Source: Bradyrhizobium paxllaeri (lineage in GTDB: Bacteria > Pseudomonadota > Alphaproteobacteria > Rhizobiales > Xanthobacteraceae). From it: DNA of 64,000 nucleotides. How positions within the stretch are numbered: position 1 is the first letter of the stretch; each line of letters starts with the position of its first letter. This document shows, one piece after another, positions 25,898-35,757 of this stretch. The stretch is from positions 4,402,001-4,466,000 of the forward strand of contig NZ_CP042968.1 of NCBI RefSeq assembly GCF_001693515.2. The letters are read 5' to 3'. Position numbers and translations under genes: made by a program. The notes beneath the pieces are model-generated. The model was given only the letters and a program-made list of their open reading frames with translations, was not told the origin of the DNA and searched no databases.

Positions 25898-27538
25898 TTA
25901 CCCAGCCAGCACCAGATCGCTCGCCTTCTCGGCCAGCGCAATTGTGGCGGCGTTGGTCATTGCCTGCGGGATCCCCGGAAATACTGACGCGTCGATGACG
26001 CGCAGGGCCGAGACGCCTTTTACACGCAAGGCATTATCGACGACGGCGCCCACGCGGCAGGTGCCGACAGGGTGATGGAACGAATCCGCCGCACAAAGAA
26101 TGAACTTGCGTAGGTCGGTCGTGGTTGTTGCATCGGGCCCCGGATAAACCTCCCGCATGCGCCAGTCGGCAAAGACAGCACCGGCCCCGATTTCGCGCGC
26201 GAGAGAAACGCCCTCGACAAGAAGGTCGAGATCGGCCGGCTCGGAGAGGTAGTTCGGATCAATCAGGGCCGGGACCCGAGGATTGCCGGAGGCAAGTTGC
26301 ACGCTCCCGCGGCTCCGGGGTCGCATCAGGCAAGGCACAAGAACGTAAGCCGGTGAAGGCAACGCCCCGACGCCTGGCAGGACGAACGGCAAGGAAAGGC
26401 ACATCACAAGGTGATCGGGACTTTCCCTGGGGTCACTGGGCGGCACGTAGAGAAGAGCATCGGCATGGTTATAATGCGAGCGCGGCACGTCGCGACGTGC
26501 CGCATAGGCCACGCCCGCGACCAGCAGATGGTCTTCAAGATGGCGGCCGACATCCGGCAGATCCCGGACAACGGGAATACCGAGGGATCGGAGTTGGTCG
26601 GCAGGGCCTATTCCGGACAGCATCAGGAGGCGTGGTGAATCGATTGCGCCGGCGCAAAGCAGGAGTTCGCCGTCCACCCGCACTGTTCGTTCGAAAAGTC
26701 GCAGGCCGATGCACCGTCCGCCTTCGATCGCAAGACCGAGCACTTCCGTGTTCACCAAGAGATCCACGGCCACGTTCTCGAGACTGTCGAGATAAGCTGT
26801 CGCGGCATCGTCGCGAACCCCTCTTTTGATACTGAGTTGATTCCAGCCGACGCCTGTCGTGACCTCCCCTCCGATGTCTGAAGTCATCGAGAACCCGAGG
26901 TCTTGCGACGCCTTGACGAAGGCGGATGCCACATGCGTGCGATCCGTGACGTCTGCGAGCGACAGCACATGCAGAGGACCGTTGCCGCCCCGCCATGCGC
27001 TGGCGCCTCCGGAAAAAGTCTCAGCGCGCTTAAAGTAAGGCAGAAGGTCCGCAGCGCGCCACCCCTCGGGCCAGCGATCATAAGCGGCCGGATGGCCGCG
27101 CTGATAGGCGAGCGCATTGATGGTGCTTGAGCCACCCACAACCTTCCCGCGCGGGCAGCGAATGATGCGGCCTCCCAGTCCCGGTTGCGGGATTGTCTGA
27201 TAGCGCCAGTCGAACTGGCTGCCCTGGAGCTTGGGCCATTCCGGCGGATCTGTGATATCAGCCAGCTTCGCTTGGCCGCCTGCTTGGCCGCCGGCCTCGA
27301 CAACGAGTACCCGTCGTCCTGCGAGACCAAGCCGATGCGCCAGAACGCAACCGGCTGATCCCGCGCCGACGATTACATAGTCATAGGCTGAACGAAGCTG
27401 TTCGGGCGAACCGAGTATATGCGCGCCGGACACGGCGCCGGCGGACCGGGCCAGACCGGACAGCGCCAGGCCACCGCCGATCGTCGCCGCAAGCGCCTTG
27501 CGCCGATTGACTTGCCGGCTCGTCGATCGTCCTGCCAC
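25898..27538 (-). CDS. GMC family FAD-dependent oxidoreductase with Tat signal
   Basis: This 546-residue flavoenzyme begins with a twin-arginine signal (NRRKALAATIGGGLALSGLA), so it is probably exported folded to the periplasm. The FAD-binding motif YDYVIVGAGSAGCVLAHRL follows near residue 52, then GKVVGGSSTINALAYQRGH (GMC signature 1), GAIDSPRLLMLSGIGP (signature 2), and the C-terminal catalytic SFHHPVGTCRVG histidine. Relatives oxidise choline, alcohols or aldehydes; the substrate here is unknown. No cytochrome partner is adjacent. Confidence 0.9.
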   Translation of the reverse strand: MAGRSTSRQVNRRKALAATIGGGLALSGLARSAGAVSGAHILGSPEQLRSAYDYVIVGAGSAGCVLAHRLGLAGRRVLVVEAGGQAGGQAKLADITDPPEWPKLQGSQFDWRYQTIPQPGLGGRIIRCPRGKVVGGSSTINALAYQRGHPAAYDRWPEGWRAADLLPYFKRAETFSGGASAWRGGNGPLHVLSLADVTDRTHVASAFVKASQDLGFSMTSDIGGEVTTGVGWNQLSIKRGVRDDAATAYLDSLENVAVDLLVNTEVLGLAIEGGRCIGLRLFERTVRVDGELLLCAGAIDSPRLLMLSGIGPADQLRSLGIPVVRDLPDVGRHLEDHLLVAGVAYAARRDVPRSHYNHADALLYVPPSDPRESPDHLVMCLSLPFVLPGVGALPSPAYVLVPCLMRPRSRGSVQLASGNPRVPALIDPNYLSEPADLDLLVEGVSLAREIGAGAVFADWRMREVYPGPDATTTTDLRKFILCAADSFHHPVGTCRVGAVVDNALRVKGVSALRVIDASVFPGIPQAMTNAATIALAEKASDLVLAG

Positions 27539-27940
27539 AGGTCATTCTCCAAATGAGCCTGTCACAGAAATTAGCGTGTCTCATTCCAGGGGTGCAGTCC
27601 AGCATCACCGTAATTCCGCATCACCCCAATGCGCATTGGCGGCGGTCTGCTCACGATCTCCGGCGGCGCCATTACACCGGCAAGACCGAGCGCTGGACCA
27701 TTTTGAACCCGGAAGCGGGGCGCCGCGACTTACTGGTTTAACCCAAAGCGGACATCGCTTCCGGCTTGGGCTGATATCTGCTTTGACGCGAAGGACTGCA
27801 CATAGTCATGGAAAAGCCCTTTCTGGGCGGGCTCATTCTTCGTCGCAGGCTATGCCGCGCCTGCCCCGGCGGAGCGACCCGCGCCGTGACGACAATATTC
27901 GCCGTGCGGCCTTCGCCCACGCGTTTTGAATGGAAATGAA
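27539..27940. other. 402-bp divergent intergenic region with repeat core
   Basis: The gap holds a GGGGTGCAGTCCAGCATCACC ... GCATCACCCC unit (27588-27627) related to repeats at 25082 and 30371. Reading 27660-27741 on the plus strand gives a protein-like tail (HYTGKTERWTILNPEAG) without a credible start, possibly a gene relic. Nothing else is visible. Confidence 0.4.
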
Positions 27941-30331
27941 ATGTTCCGGCGTTGCCTTTTCCTGGCTTTGGCGTCCCTGACCATGCTCGCGCCGCCGGCC
28001 CGCGCGGCTGACAAGGCGTGGGAGGATTGCGGGCAAATCGGCGATGAGGATCGCAAGATCGCCGGATGCACGGCGGTACTGGCGCGCGGCGCGGCGGAGA
28101 GCGAGACAAACCGCGCCAACGCCCATGTCAATCGCGGCTATGCCTACAGCAGGCGCAATTACGACCTTGCCATCAAGGATTATGACGAGGCGATCCGGCT
28201 CGATCCGAAGGCGGTGCGTGCCTACAACGCGCGCGGCCGCGCATACCACATGAAGGGCGATTACGACCGCGCCATCGCGGATCTGGACGAGGCGATCCGC
28301 CTCAATCCGCAATATGCGCTCGGCTATGAGGGGCGCGGCAAAGTCTATCACAGCAAGGGTGATCACGACCGCGCCATCAGGGATTTCGACGAGGCTATCC
28401 GCCTGAATCCGAATTTTGCGGACGCCTATAGCAATCGCGGCAATGTCTACTCCGGCAAGGGCGACCACGACCGGGCCATCAGGGATCATGACGAGGCGAT
28501 CCGCCTCGACCCGAATTTTGCGGATGCCTATTTCAATCGCGGGCTAGCCTACACCGGCAAGCGCGATCACGACCGCGCCATCAAGGATTACAGCGAGGCG
28601 ATCCGCCACGATCCCAAGAATGCGAGCGCCTATTTGCATCGCGGCGGTGCGTACTTCTTCAAAAGCGATAACGACCACGCCATCAGGGATTACGACGAGG
28701 CGATCCGGCTCGATCCGAAATATGCGCTTGCCTATGAGATTCGCGGGCGGGCCTATGAAACCAAGGGAGATACCGCCCGGGCCAGGAAGGATTACGACGA
28801 GGCGGCGCGGCTGCGGCGGAGCGCAAGTCAAACCGCGCCAACGTCTTTTATCGATCGCGTCAAAGCCTCCTTCGAAAGCGGCGATTACGACGGCGCCATC
28901 AAGACGCTCGACGAAGCAATCCGATCAGATCCGAAAGATGCGGTGGCCCATTACATTCGCGGGAGCGCCTACTCCAGCAAGCGCGACAACGACCGGGCCA
29001 TCAAGGATTTCGACCAGGCGATCCGTCTCGATCCGAAATATGTCGTTGCCTATTTCGACCGCGGCAATATCCACAAGGGCAAGGGCGACAACGACCGCGC
29101 GATCAGGGATTACAGCGAGGTGATCCGCCTCGACCCGAAATATGCGGCGGCCTGGTACAATCGTGGCGTTGCCTACTCGCACAAGGGCGATCGCGACCGT
29201 GCCATCAAGGAGCTCGACGAGGCGATCCGCCTCGATCCGAAAGATGCGATGGCCTGGTACACTCGCGGCACCGCCTACTCCCACAAGGGCGACAACGATC
29301 GCGCCATCACGGATTTCGACGAGGCCATCCGGCTCGATCCGAAATATGTGGCCGCCTGGTACAATCGCGGCAATGCCCGCAGGGAAAAAGGCGATGGCGA
29401 CCGCGCCATCGAGGATTACAGCGAGGCGATCCGCCTCGACCCGAAATATGCGGTTGCCTATTTCAATCGCGGGGCGGTTTATTTCGGCAAGAGCGATTAC
29501 GACCGCGCTATCAGGGAATTCGACGAGGCGATCCGGCTCGATCCGAAGGATGCGCAAGGCTATTACAATCGCGGCAGCGCCTATTCCAGCAAGGGCGATT
29601 ACGACCGCGCCGTCACGGATTTCAACGAGGCAATCCGCCTCGATCCGAAAAATGTGAAGGCTTATTACAGCCGCGGCAGCGCCTACTCCAGCAAGGGCGA
29701 CAACGACCGCGCCATCACGGATTGCAGCGAGGCGATCCGCCTCAACCCGAAAAATGCGTGGGCCTATGGCATTCGCGCCGATGCGTATCGCGGCATGCGC
29801 GATTTCGAACGCGCGGTGAAGGACTACGCCAGGGCGATCGAGCTGGCCGGCAAGCCGGAGAAGGCGCACTGGGCCTACTGGCACCTTCGCGGCTTCAGCT
29901 ACGAGCAGCTCGGCAAATGGCCTCAGGCCGAGGCGGATTATCTCAAGGCGATGGAGCTCGATCCCGATCAGCCCGCGGTTCTCAATAGTCTCGGCTTTAG
30001 CTGGGTCGATCGGAATCTCAGGCTGAAAGAGGGCCTGGCGCTGATCGAGAAGGCCGTCAGGCTCAAACCGGACGACGGCAATCTGCTCGACAGCCTCGGC
30101 TGGGCGCACTTCCGCCTCGGCGACTATCAGGAGGCGATCAAGCTGATGGAGCGCGCGGCCGCTCTCGACCCGAACAGCTACGAAACCAGAGATCATCTCG
30201 GCGATGCGTACTGGCGGACGGGACGTGAGGGCGAGGCGCGCAAATCCTGGCAGCAGGCATTATCGCTCAAGCCCGATCCGGCGGAGGCGAAGAAGATCGA
30301 GGGCAAGATAACCCGAGGGCTGGGAAAATGA
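27941..30331 (+). CDS. secreted giant TPR-repeat protein
   Basis: The 796-residue protein opens with a signal peptide (MFRRCLFLALASLTMLAPPARA) and then consists of about 20 tandem 34-residue tetratricopeptide repeats of type DRAIRDYDEAIRLDPKYA-AYxxRGxAYxxKGD. The last 150 residues hold more divergent TPRs (LNSLGFSWVDRNLRLKEGLAL). Such proteins are periplasmic or outer-membrane scaffolds. The repeats are very similar at DNA level too, so unit number may vary between strains. I chose the ATG at 27941; a TTG 15 bp upstream is also in frame. Confidence 0.88.
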   Translation: MFRRCLFLALASLTMLAPPARAADKAWEDCGQIGDEDRKIAGCTAVLARGAAESETNRANAHVNRGYAYSRRNYDLAIKDYDEAIRLDPKAVRAYNARGRAYHMKGDYDRAIADLDEAIRLNPQYALGYEGRGKVYHSKGDHDRAIRDFDEAIRLNPNFADAYSNRGNVYSGKGDHDRAIRDHDEAIRLDPNFADAYFNRGLAYTGKRDHDRAIKDYSEAIRHDPKNASAYLHRGGAYFFKSDNDHAIRDYDEAIRLDPKYALAYEIRGRAYETKGDTARARKDYDEAARLRRSASQTAPTSFIDRVKASFESGDYDGAIKTLDEAIRSDPKDAVAHYIRGSAYSSKRDNDRAIKDFDQAIRLDPKYVVAYFDRGNIHKGKGDNDRAIRDYSEVIRLDPKYAAAWYNRGVAYSHKGDRDRAIKELDEAIRLDPKDAMAWYTRGTAYSHKGDNDRAITDFDEAIRLDPKYVAAWYNRGNARREKGDGDRAIEDYSEAIRLDPKYAVAYFNRGAVYFGKSDYDRAIREFDEAIRLDPKDAQGYYNRGSAYSSKGDYDRAVTDFNEAIRLDPKNVKAYYSRGSAYSSKGDNDRAITDCSEAIRLNPKNAWAYGIRADAYRGMRDFERAVKDYARAIELAGKPEKAHWAYWHLRGFSYEQLGKWPQAEADYLKAMELDPDQPAVLNSLGFSWVDRNLRLKEGLALIEKAVRLKPDDGNLLDSLGWAHFRLGDYQEAIKLMERAAALDPNSYETRDHLGDAYWRTGREGEARKSWQQALSLKPDPAEAKKIEGKITRGLGK

Positions 30332-30409
30332 GGCGCCCGGCGGCGCTGTGGCGACATGGTGTGCCGCATCAAGTGCAGGGTCGCCGTAATTCCATGGGCA
30401 CTGGCCCGG

Positions 30410-30499
30410 TCACCTGAAAACAAGCAGCCCGATCGCCACGCCGAACAGCGTGGCAGACCAGGTAAGCGAAATCCAGAAAAGCACATCATGTCGGTTCAT
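30410..30499 (-). CDS. 29-residue single-helix membrane peptide
   Basis: A small gene reads MNRHDVLFWISL, then TWSATLFGVAIGLLVFR, which is one membrane helix with short polar ends. A GGAG ribosome site lies 6 bp before the ATG. A perfect FixK/FNR box is centred 60 bp upstream of the ATG, the right distance for an activator at -41.5 with a short leader. Size and topology resemble small subunits of respiratory complexes, but no identity can be assigned. It is divergent from the haloperoxidase gene. Confidence 0.55.
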   Translation of the reverse strand: MNRHDVLFWISLTWSATLFGVAIGLLVFR

Positions 30500-30552
30500 C
30501 AGCAGCTCCACCGGTGTACCGATCTTTTCAATTGGTCTGCAGGACTCTCTTA

Positions 30553-30566
30553 TTGATCTACATCAA
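30553..30566. promoter_or_regulatory. FixK/FNR-type box TTGATCTACATCAA
   Basis: This is a perfect TTGAT-N4-ATCAA palindrome. It lies between the divergent 29-residue membrane peptide (start 30499) and the vanadium haloperoxidase (start 30678). Spacing suits class II activation of the peptide; the haloperoxidase would have a leader of about 77 nt. Confidence 0.7.
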
Positions 30567-30677
30567 TCTCCTCTCCCGCTTCCTTCTGATTGAATCATTT
30601 CGCGTCTAGGACAGGCGCACAAGAGAGTGGAAGGCTCCGGCGCAATCCTGGATTCGCCTGCGAGGGAGGACATCCCC

Positions 30678-32477
30678 ATGGCCGACCACCCCACCATTTC
30701 TTCGACTGAATCCAATCTGACATCGCCGGCCCTGCATACCGCCGCGGTCACGCGCCGGTCGCTGCTCGGCGGGGCCGGCATCGCTGTTGGCGCCGCCGTG
30801 CTGGCGTCGCCGCCGGGCATGCCCGGAATAGCCCCGGCTGCGGCGCAGACTGTGGGCGTGGGCGTGGACGCGCGCCCGCTCGATGCGGCGTTCAAGCGCC
30901 GCGCTGTCGAAGTCCGACAGGCCTGCGCGAACAACACCGAGAAAATTCCCATCGCGCCCCACCCGGCGAATGGCGATGAGGCACGCTACACCAACAAGAT
31001 CGGTTCCGATTCACGGGGCCTGCCGCACGACAAGCGCGGTGAAGTGGAGCAAGCTGCATGGCAGGCCCTCTATGCGGCATGCCAGTCGGGTGAAGCAGCC
31101 GATTTCGAGAAGATCCCGCTCGGCGGCACGCGCAAACTGGTCAACCCCATCGGCACGCAGGCCGTCAGCCTGAGCGGCATCAACCCTACCCAGATTGCGA
31201 TACCGCCGGCGCCGGAGCTTGCAAGTGCGGAGCGCGGCGGCGAGGCGGTCGAGGTCTATTGGCAATCCCTGCTGCGTGACGTTCCGTTGACCGAATTGCG
31301 CGACGACACCACCCATCGCGAGGTGCTCGCCGCAACCGAGGAGATCAACAAGCTTGCCGATTTCCGCGGGCCGAAGTCCGGCGGGCGGGTCACGCCCGGT
31401 ACGCTGTTCCGCGCCAATGCGCTTTATTTCGACCCGACTGATCCGAAGGGCCGCTCGGTCACGCCTCCAGGCGTTCTGGACGGGCCGCTGATCTCGCAAT
31501 TCCTGCTCCGCGACGTGCCCTATGCCGCACAGTGGATCAGCGCTCAAATTCGCACCGCGTTGCCGACAAGCGAATTCCTGACCGATTATGAGGAGTGGCT
31601 GGCGACCCAGAACGGCGCTGCACCGAAACGCCGGTTGGAGTTCAACCCGACGCCGCGATACATCACGACAGGAAGAGATCTCGCGGAGTATATCCACGCT
31701 GGTCCCGCACTTGGGTGGGCGGCAGCATTGCTCCTTGCCACCCCCGGCGGCGGAGCGGACAAACGCTACACCGGCATGTATCCACCGACGGAGCCCGCAT
31801 CCTACCCATCGAACCCGTACCGGAAATCGAAGACCCAGGGACCTGCGGGTGGCACCTTCGGATTGCCCTATGTGCAGGCGCTGCTCGCCACGGGGATCAG
31901 TAACTCCGTCCGCGCGGTCTACTGGCAGAAGTATTTCGTGCACCGGACGGTGCGACCGGAAGCCTATGGCGGTCTGGCGCACCATCGCCTCGCCAATGGC
32001 GTGAGCGACTACCCGCTGCATGAGAACTTCCTGAAATCGGAAGCGCTCGATCGCAGCAAGGCCAAATACGGCACCTACCTTTTGTCGCAAACCTATCCGG
32101 AGGCGGCGCCGCTTCACTCCACCTATCCCGGCGGCGCCACCGGCGTTGGTGCCGTCACGGCGACCATATTGAAGGCGTTTTTCGACGAGACCCGCGTCGT
32201 CGCCAACCCCGTACAGCCCGATCCGGCCGACCCGACGAAGCTCGTGCCCTATGACGGCCCACCGCTCACGATCGGTGGCGAGTTGAACAAGCTCGCGGTG
32301 AATTTCGGTTTCGGACGGAATTGGGCGGGCATCCACTGGCGTTCCGACGCTGCCGCCTCCATGGCGATCGGTGAGGAAGTAGCCATCGGCATGCTGCGGG
32401 ACGAGCGCACGACGCTCCGCGAACCGTTCGACGGCTTCTCATTCACGCGCTTCGACGGCAGCCGCGTGACGATCTGA
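30678..32477 (+). CDS. vanadium-dependent haloperoxidase (PAP2 superfamily), Tat-exported
   Basis: This 599-residue enzyme starts with a twin-arginine signal (TRRSLLGGAGIAVGAAVL) ending near AAAQ. The vanadate site is recognisable in the C-terminal half: KYFVHRTVRPEAYGG (Lys and Arg), HSTYPGGATGVGAVTA (the Ser/Gly/His loop region), and RNWAGIHWRSDA (Arg plus the apical His). Family members use H2O2 to oxidise halides. I chose the ATG at 30678 because of a GGGAGGA site; a further 17 codons upstream look non-coding. A FixK/FNR box lies 112 bp upstream. The substrate halide is unknown. Confidence 0.88.
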   Translation: MADHPTISSTESNLTSPALHTAAVTRRSLLGGAGIAVGAAVLASPPGMPGIAPAAAQTVGVGVDARPLDAAFKRRAVEVRQACANNTEKIPIAPHPANGDEARYTNKIGSDSRGLPHDKRGEVEQAAWQALYAACQSGEAADFEKIPLGGTRKLVNPIGTQAVSLSGINPTQIAIPPAPELASAERGGEAVEVYWQSLLRDVPLTELRDDTTHREVLAATEEINKLADFRGPKSGGRVTPGTLFRANALYFDPTDPKGRSVTPPGVLDGPLISQFLLRDVPYAAQWISAQIRTALPTSEFLTDYEEWLATQNGAAPKRRLEFNPTPRYITTGRDLAEYIHAGPALGWAAALLLATPGGGADKRYTGMYPPTEPASYPSNPYRKSKTQGPAGGTFGLPYVQALLATGISNSVRAVYWQKYFVHRTVRPEAYGGLAHHRLANGVSDYPLHENFLKSEALDRSKAKYGTYLLSQTYPEAAPLHSTYPGGATGVGAVTATILKAFFDETRVVANPVQPDPADPTKLVPYDGPPLTIGGELNKLAVNFGFGRNWAGIHWRSDAAASMAIGEEVAIGMLRDERTTLREPFDGFSFTRFDGSRVTI

Positions 32478-32528
32478 CGGCAGCCGGGCGATGCCTCTGC
32501 CGAGAGGCGCCGGCGGCATAGCCGGCGC

Positions 32529-33887
32529 TTACCCCTCTTTCGCAGCCTTCGCCCGCATCTTCATCTCGCGGTAGCGCGCAGCCCCGCCGTCGCGGTTGGT
32601 CTGCGGGCTGCGTTCCACCGCCATCGCGTCATCAGGCACGTCCTTGGTGATGACGGAGCCCGAGCCGATATAGGCGCCCTTGCCGATCTTCACCGGCGCC
32701 ACCAGCGAGGAGTTGGTGCCAACGAAGGCGCCCTCGCCGATCGTGGTCTTGTGCTTGAAGAAGCCGTCATAGTTGCAGGTGATGGTGCCGGCGCCGAGGT
32801 TGGAATTGGCGCCGACATGGGCGTCGCCGACATAGGAGAGATGGTTGACCTTGGCGCCCGCTTCGATCGTCGCGGCTTTCGTTTCGACGAAATTGCCGAT
32901 CCGGACGCCATCGCCGAGCGCGGTGCCCGGGCGCAGCCGCGCGTAGGGACCGATCGACGCCTTCTTGCCAATTGAAGTCTGCACGATGTGCGAGAACGAA
33001 TGGATCACCGCGCCGTCGGCGATGGTGACGCCCGGGCCGATCACCACGAACGGCTCGATGGTGACGTCGCTGCCGAACTTGGTGTCGGCGGCGAGATGAA
33101 CCGTCTCGGGCGCGATCAGCGTCACGCCGGCATCGAGCGCCGCCTGGCGCAGTCGCGCCTGCATCACCGCTTCGGCCTCCGCAAGCTGGGCCTTGTTGTT
33201 GATGCCGCGCACTTCATCCTCGCTGGTTTCGATCACGACGGCCTCCAATCCCATTTCCCTGACGATGGCGACGGCATCGACCAGATAATACTCGCCCTTG
33301 CTGTTGGCGTTGCCGATCCGGTCGAGAACTTCCAGCGCGCGGGCACCCGCGAACGCCATCACGCCGGCATTGCACAGCGTGACCTTGCGCTCTTCAGGTG
33401 TCGCGTCGGCATGTTCGCGGATCGCCATCAGGCGGTCGCCTTCGAGCAGCAGCCGGCCGTAACCGGTCGGGTCGGCGGCGCGGAAGCCGAGCACGGCCAG
33501 TGCCGCGCCGTTTGCCAGCGGCGCGCGCAGCCGCGCAAACGTCTCGGCCGAGATCAGCGGCGTGTCGCCGAACGCCACCAGCAAATCGTCGGCGCCGCGC
33601 GCGATCGCCTCCCGCGCGGCCAGCACGGCATGCGCGGTGCCGAGGCGCTCGGCCTGAATAAAGGTCGCAGCGTCCGCCCGCACCCGCTTGACCTCGTCGG
33701 CCACCGCCTTGTGGTCCGGCCCGATCACGACGGCCAGCGAGGCGCCTGCGCCATGCGGGGCGGCGTCCAGCACATGCGCCAGCAGCGACTGGCTGGCCAC
33801 GGGGTGCAGCACCTTCGGCAGCGAGGATCGCATGCGCGTGCCCTCACCGGCCGCAAGCACGACAGTCAGGCTGGATCGAGCGGTCAT
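32529..33887 (-). CDS. glmU: bifunctional GlmU (uridyltransferase / glucosamine-1-P acetyltransferase)
   Basis: This 452-residue enzyme makes UDP-N-acetylglucosamine. The N-terminal nucleotidyltransferase shows [19 protein letters not shown] and [10 protein letters not shown]. The C-terminal left-handed beta-helix shows the hexapeptide pattern ([18 protein letters not shown]) and [20 protein letters not shown], with [17 protein letters not shown]. It acts two steps after glmS. In relatives the two genes are close; here an accessory block separates them. Confidence 0.97.
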   Translation of the reverse strand: MTARSSLTVVLAAGEGTRMRSSLPKVLHPVASQSLLAHVLDAAPHGAGASLAVVIGPDHKAVADEVKRVRADAATFIQAERLGTAHAVLAAREAIARGADDLLVAFGDTPLISAETFARLRAPLANGAALAVLGFRAADPTGYGRLLLEGDRLMAIREHADATPEERKVTLCNAGVMAFAGARALEVLDRIGNANSKGEYYLVDAVAIVREMGLEAVVIETSEDEVRGINNKAQLAEAEAVMQARLRQAALDAGVTLIAPETVHLAADTKFGSDVTIEPFVVIGPGVTIADGAVIHSFSHIVQTSIGKKASIGPYARLRPGTALGDGVRIGNFVETKAATIEAGAKVNHLSYVGDAHVGANSNLGAGTITCNYDGFFKHKTTIGEGAFVGTNSSLVAPVKIGKGAYIGSGSVITKDVPDDAMAVERSPQTNRDGGAARYREMKMRAKAAKEG

Positions 33888-34047
33888 TCGGGTCCTCGCG
33901 AACAGGGCTGCGAGGGCCGTCTTAATTGTTTTCCCCCGGAGATGAAACCGATTCGCCGCCCGAAAACCGCCGGATACCAGTGGGCGGGGCTTTTCCTGTT
34001 AATGTTTGACGGGTGATTCGGCGGGCCTTGAGGAGGGCCGAGGGCGC

Positions 34048-35280
34048 TTGGCCAAAAAACCAGACCATCTTCCGGACTTCGAGGCCGATGACAGCGGCGG
34101 CGTGCTCAGCAACCTGCTGGCCGACGAAGACGAATTCGACCGCCGCGCCCTGTGGCGGATCGCCTCCTGGGGTTTTGGCGCGACCGGCGCGGTGGTTCTG
34201 GCTGTCATGGCCAACCAGTCGTCGTTCGGATTGAAGCGCGAACAGATCGCTTCCGCCGACCTGACCCGGCAGGCGCAGCAGATCCAGACGGTCGCCAGGG
34301 AGACGCAGAACGAGGCGCGGCGGCTCACCGCCGCGATCGAGACGCTCAATGGCGACCGCGACAGGCTGTATGCCCGCGTCACCAGCCTGGAACATGGGCT
34401 CGAGTCCGTCACCGGCGCCATCGCCAAGCAGGGTCCTGCTTCCCCGCCACCGCCCGTGGCGAATGCGGAACCGCCGGCCAGCCCGCAGCCATCGCCATCC
34501 GTCGCGCCGGTCGCCACCGCCCCGGCCGCAGCGCCCGCCGTCGCCGAGCCGGCGCCAGCCCCGGCGCCTCCCGCAAAGGAGGCCGCCAAGGCCGATAGCG
34601 CCAAGCCGGAAACGGCAAAGGCCGACCTGCTCAAGGTTGAGCCGGCCAAGCCCTCGCCTGCCACGCCACTGATGGCCACGCAGTCGATGATGGCCCCACC
34701 GGATCCTGCGGCCAGCAGACTGATTGAGCCGGGCAAGGCGCTGAACTCGGTTATCGCGAGCCCGATCCCCGACGTCGTGGCGTCGGCACCATCAGAGGCG
34801 GACGCGGACGAAGAGACTGCGCCGAAAGTCTCCCTGCAGCGGACCGAGTTCGGCGTCGATCTCGGCACCGCCAATTCCGTGAACGGCCTGCGCGCGCTGT
34901 GGCGCGGGCTGTTGAAATCGAGGTCGAACGCGCCGCTGACGGCGCTGCGCCCGATCATCGTCATCAAGGAAAGTACGACGGGCCTCGGCATGCAGCTTCG
35001 CCTGGTCGCCGGTCCGCTGAACGACGCCGGCGCCGCCGCGAAGATTTGCGCCGTTCTGACCGAAAACAACCGTCCCTGCGAAACCGCGATCTTTGACGGC
35101 CAGCGGCTGTCATTCAAACCCGACGATGAGGCGCCGACCGCAGCCAAGCCGCTTCAGCGCCGACGCGCCGTTGCCAAGCGGCCGGCGGTCGTCGAGGAAG
35201 CGCAGAAGAAGCCGGAACAACCTCCGCCGGCGACGCAGGCGACTTTGTCGAACATCCTCGGCAGGAGGAACACGCAATAG
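34048..35280 (+). CDS. membrane-anchored SPOR-like envelope protein
   Basis: About 410 residues: an acidic N-terminus, one transmembrane helix (ALWRIASWGFGATGAVVLAVMA), a coiled coil (QQIQTVARETQNEARRLTAAIE), a long Pro/Ala-rich linker (residues about 130-220), and a C-terminal domain (FGVDLGTANSVNGLRALWRGL, then LRLVAGPLNDAGAAAKICAVL) that resembles a SPOR peptidoglycan-binding domain. SPOR proteins bind denuded glycan at division sites. The start is uncertain: TTG at 34048 has an AGGAGG site 11 bp away; TTG at 34006 is also in frame. Confidence 0.7.
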   Translation: MAKKPDHLPDFEADDSGGVLSNLLADEDEFDRRALWRIASWGFGATGAVVLAVMANQSSFGLKREQIASADLTRQAQQIQTVARETQNEARRLTAAIETLNGDRDRLYARVTSLEHGLESVTGAIAKQGPASPPPPVANAEPPASPQPSPSVAPVATAPAAAPAVAEPAPAPAPPAKEAAKADSAKPETAKADLLKVEPAKPSPATPLMATQSMMAPPDPAASRLIEPGKALNSVIASPIPDVVASAPSEADADEETAPKVSLQRTEFGVDLGTANSVNGLRALWRGLLKSRSNAPLTALRPIIVIKESTTGLGMQLRLVAGPLNDAGAAAKICAVLTENNRPCETAIFDGQRLSFKPDDEAPTAAKPLQRRRAVAKRPAVVEEAQKKPEQPPPATQATLSNILGRRNTQ

Positions 35281-35376
35281 ACCTGCGACTACAAAGCGTT
35301 ATACGAAATCCTTGACCCGCATTCTGGGCTCAGCGGAACGCTTGTCCCCAAAGCCAATCCCGACCATATTGCCGCG

Positions 35377-35757
35377 ATGAAAAAATCCCCGTTCCGGCTT
35401 ACGCCCTATCAAGTCCAGTTCCTGTTGGTGGTCGGCTTCGTTACCGTCGGCTACGCGCTTTACCTGCGCTACCTCGCGGTCGAGTTCTCGACCGTCGCGC
35501 TCGCCTGCGACGCCGGTTTGCAAAGCATGCTGTGCAAGTCGCGCACGCTTGCGACCTACCTGTTCAAGAATTCGGTGTTCGGCATCACCGCGGTGGTGAT
35601 CGCTGTGCTTCACGTCATGCGGCCGTCGATCGTGCTGTTGACCGGCGGACTGATCGCGGCGGGATTGGGGATCGTGCTTTATAATATCGTGCTGTCGGGA
35701 CTTGCGATCGGCCTGCTCATTTTGGGATTTGCACGGCCCGCGCCCGCCACAGCGTGA
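35377..35757 (+). CDS. small integral membrane protein, four predicted helices
   Basis: This 126-residue protein is mostly membrane: VQFLLVVGFVTVGYALYL, SVFGITAVVIAVLHVM, PSIVLLTGGLIAAGLGIVL and VLSGLAIGLLILGFA. A periplasmic-side loop has two cysteines (ACDAGLQSMLCKS) that could form a disulfide. I do not know the family. Its last 41 bp overlap the 3' end of the ndvC-like gene on the other strand, and it follows the SPOR-like gene in the same direction, 96 bp downstream. Confidence 0.75.
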   Translation: MKKSPFRLTPYQVQFLLVVGFVTVGYALYLRYLAVEFSTVALACDAGLQSMLCKSRTLATYLFKNSVFGITAVVIAVLHVMRPSIVLLTGGLIAAGLGIVLYNIVLSGLAIGLLILGFARPAPATA

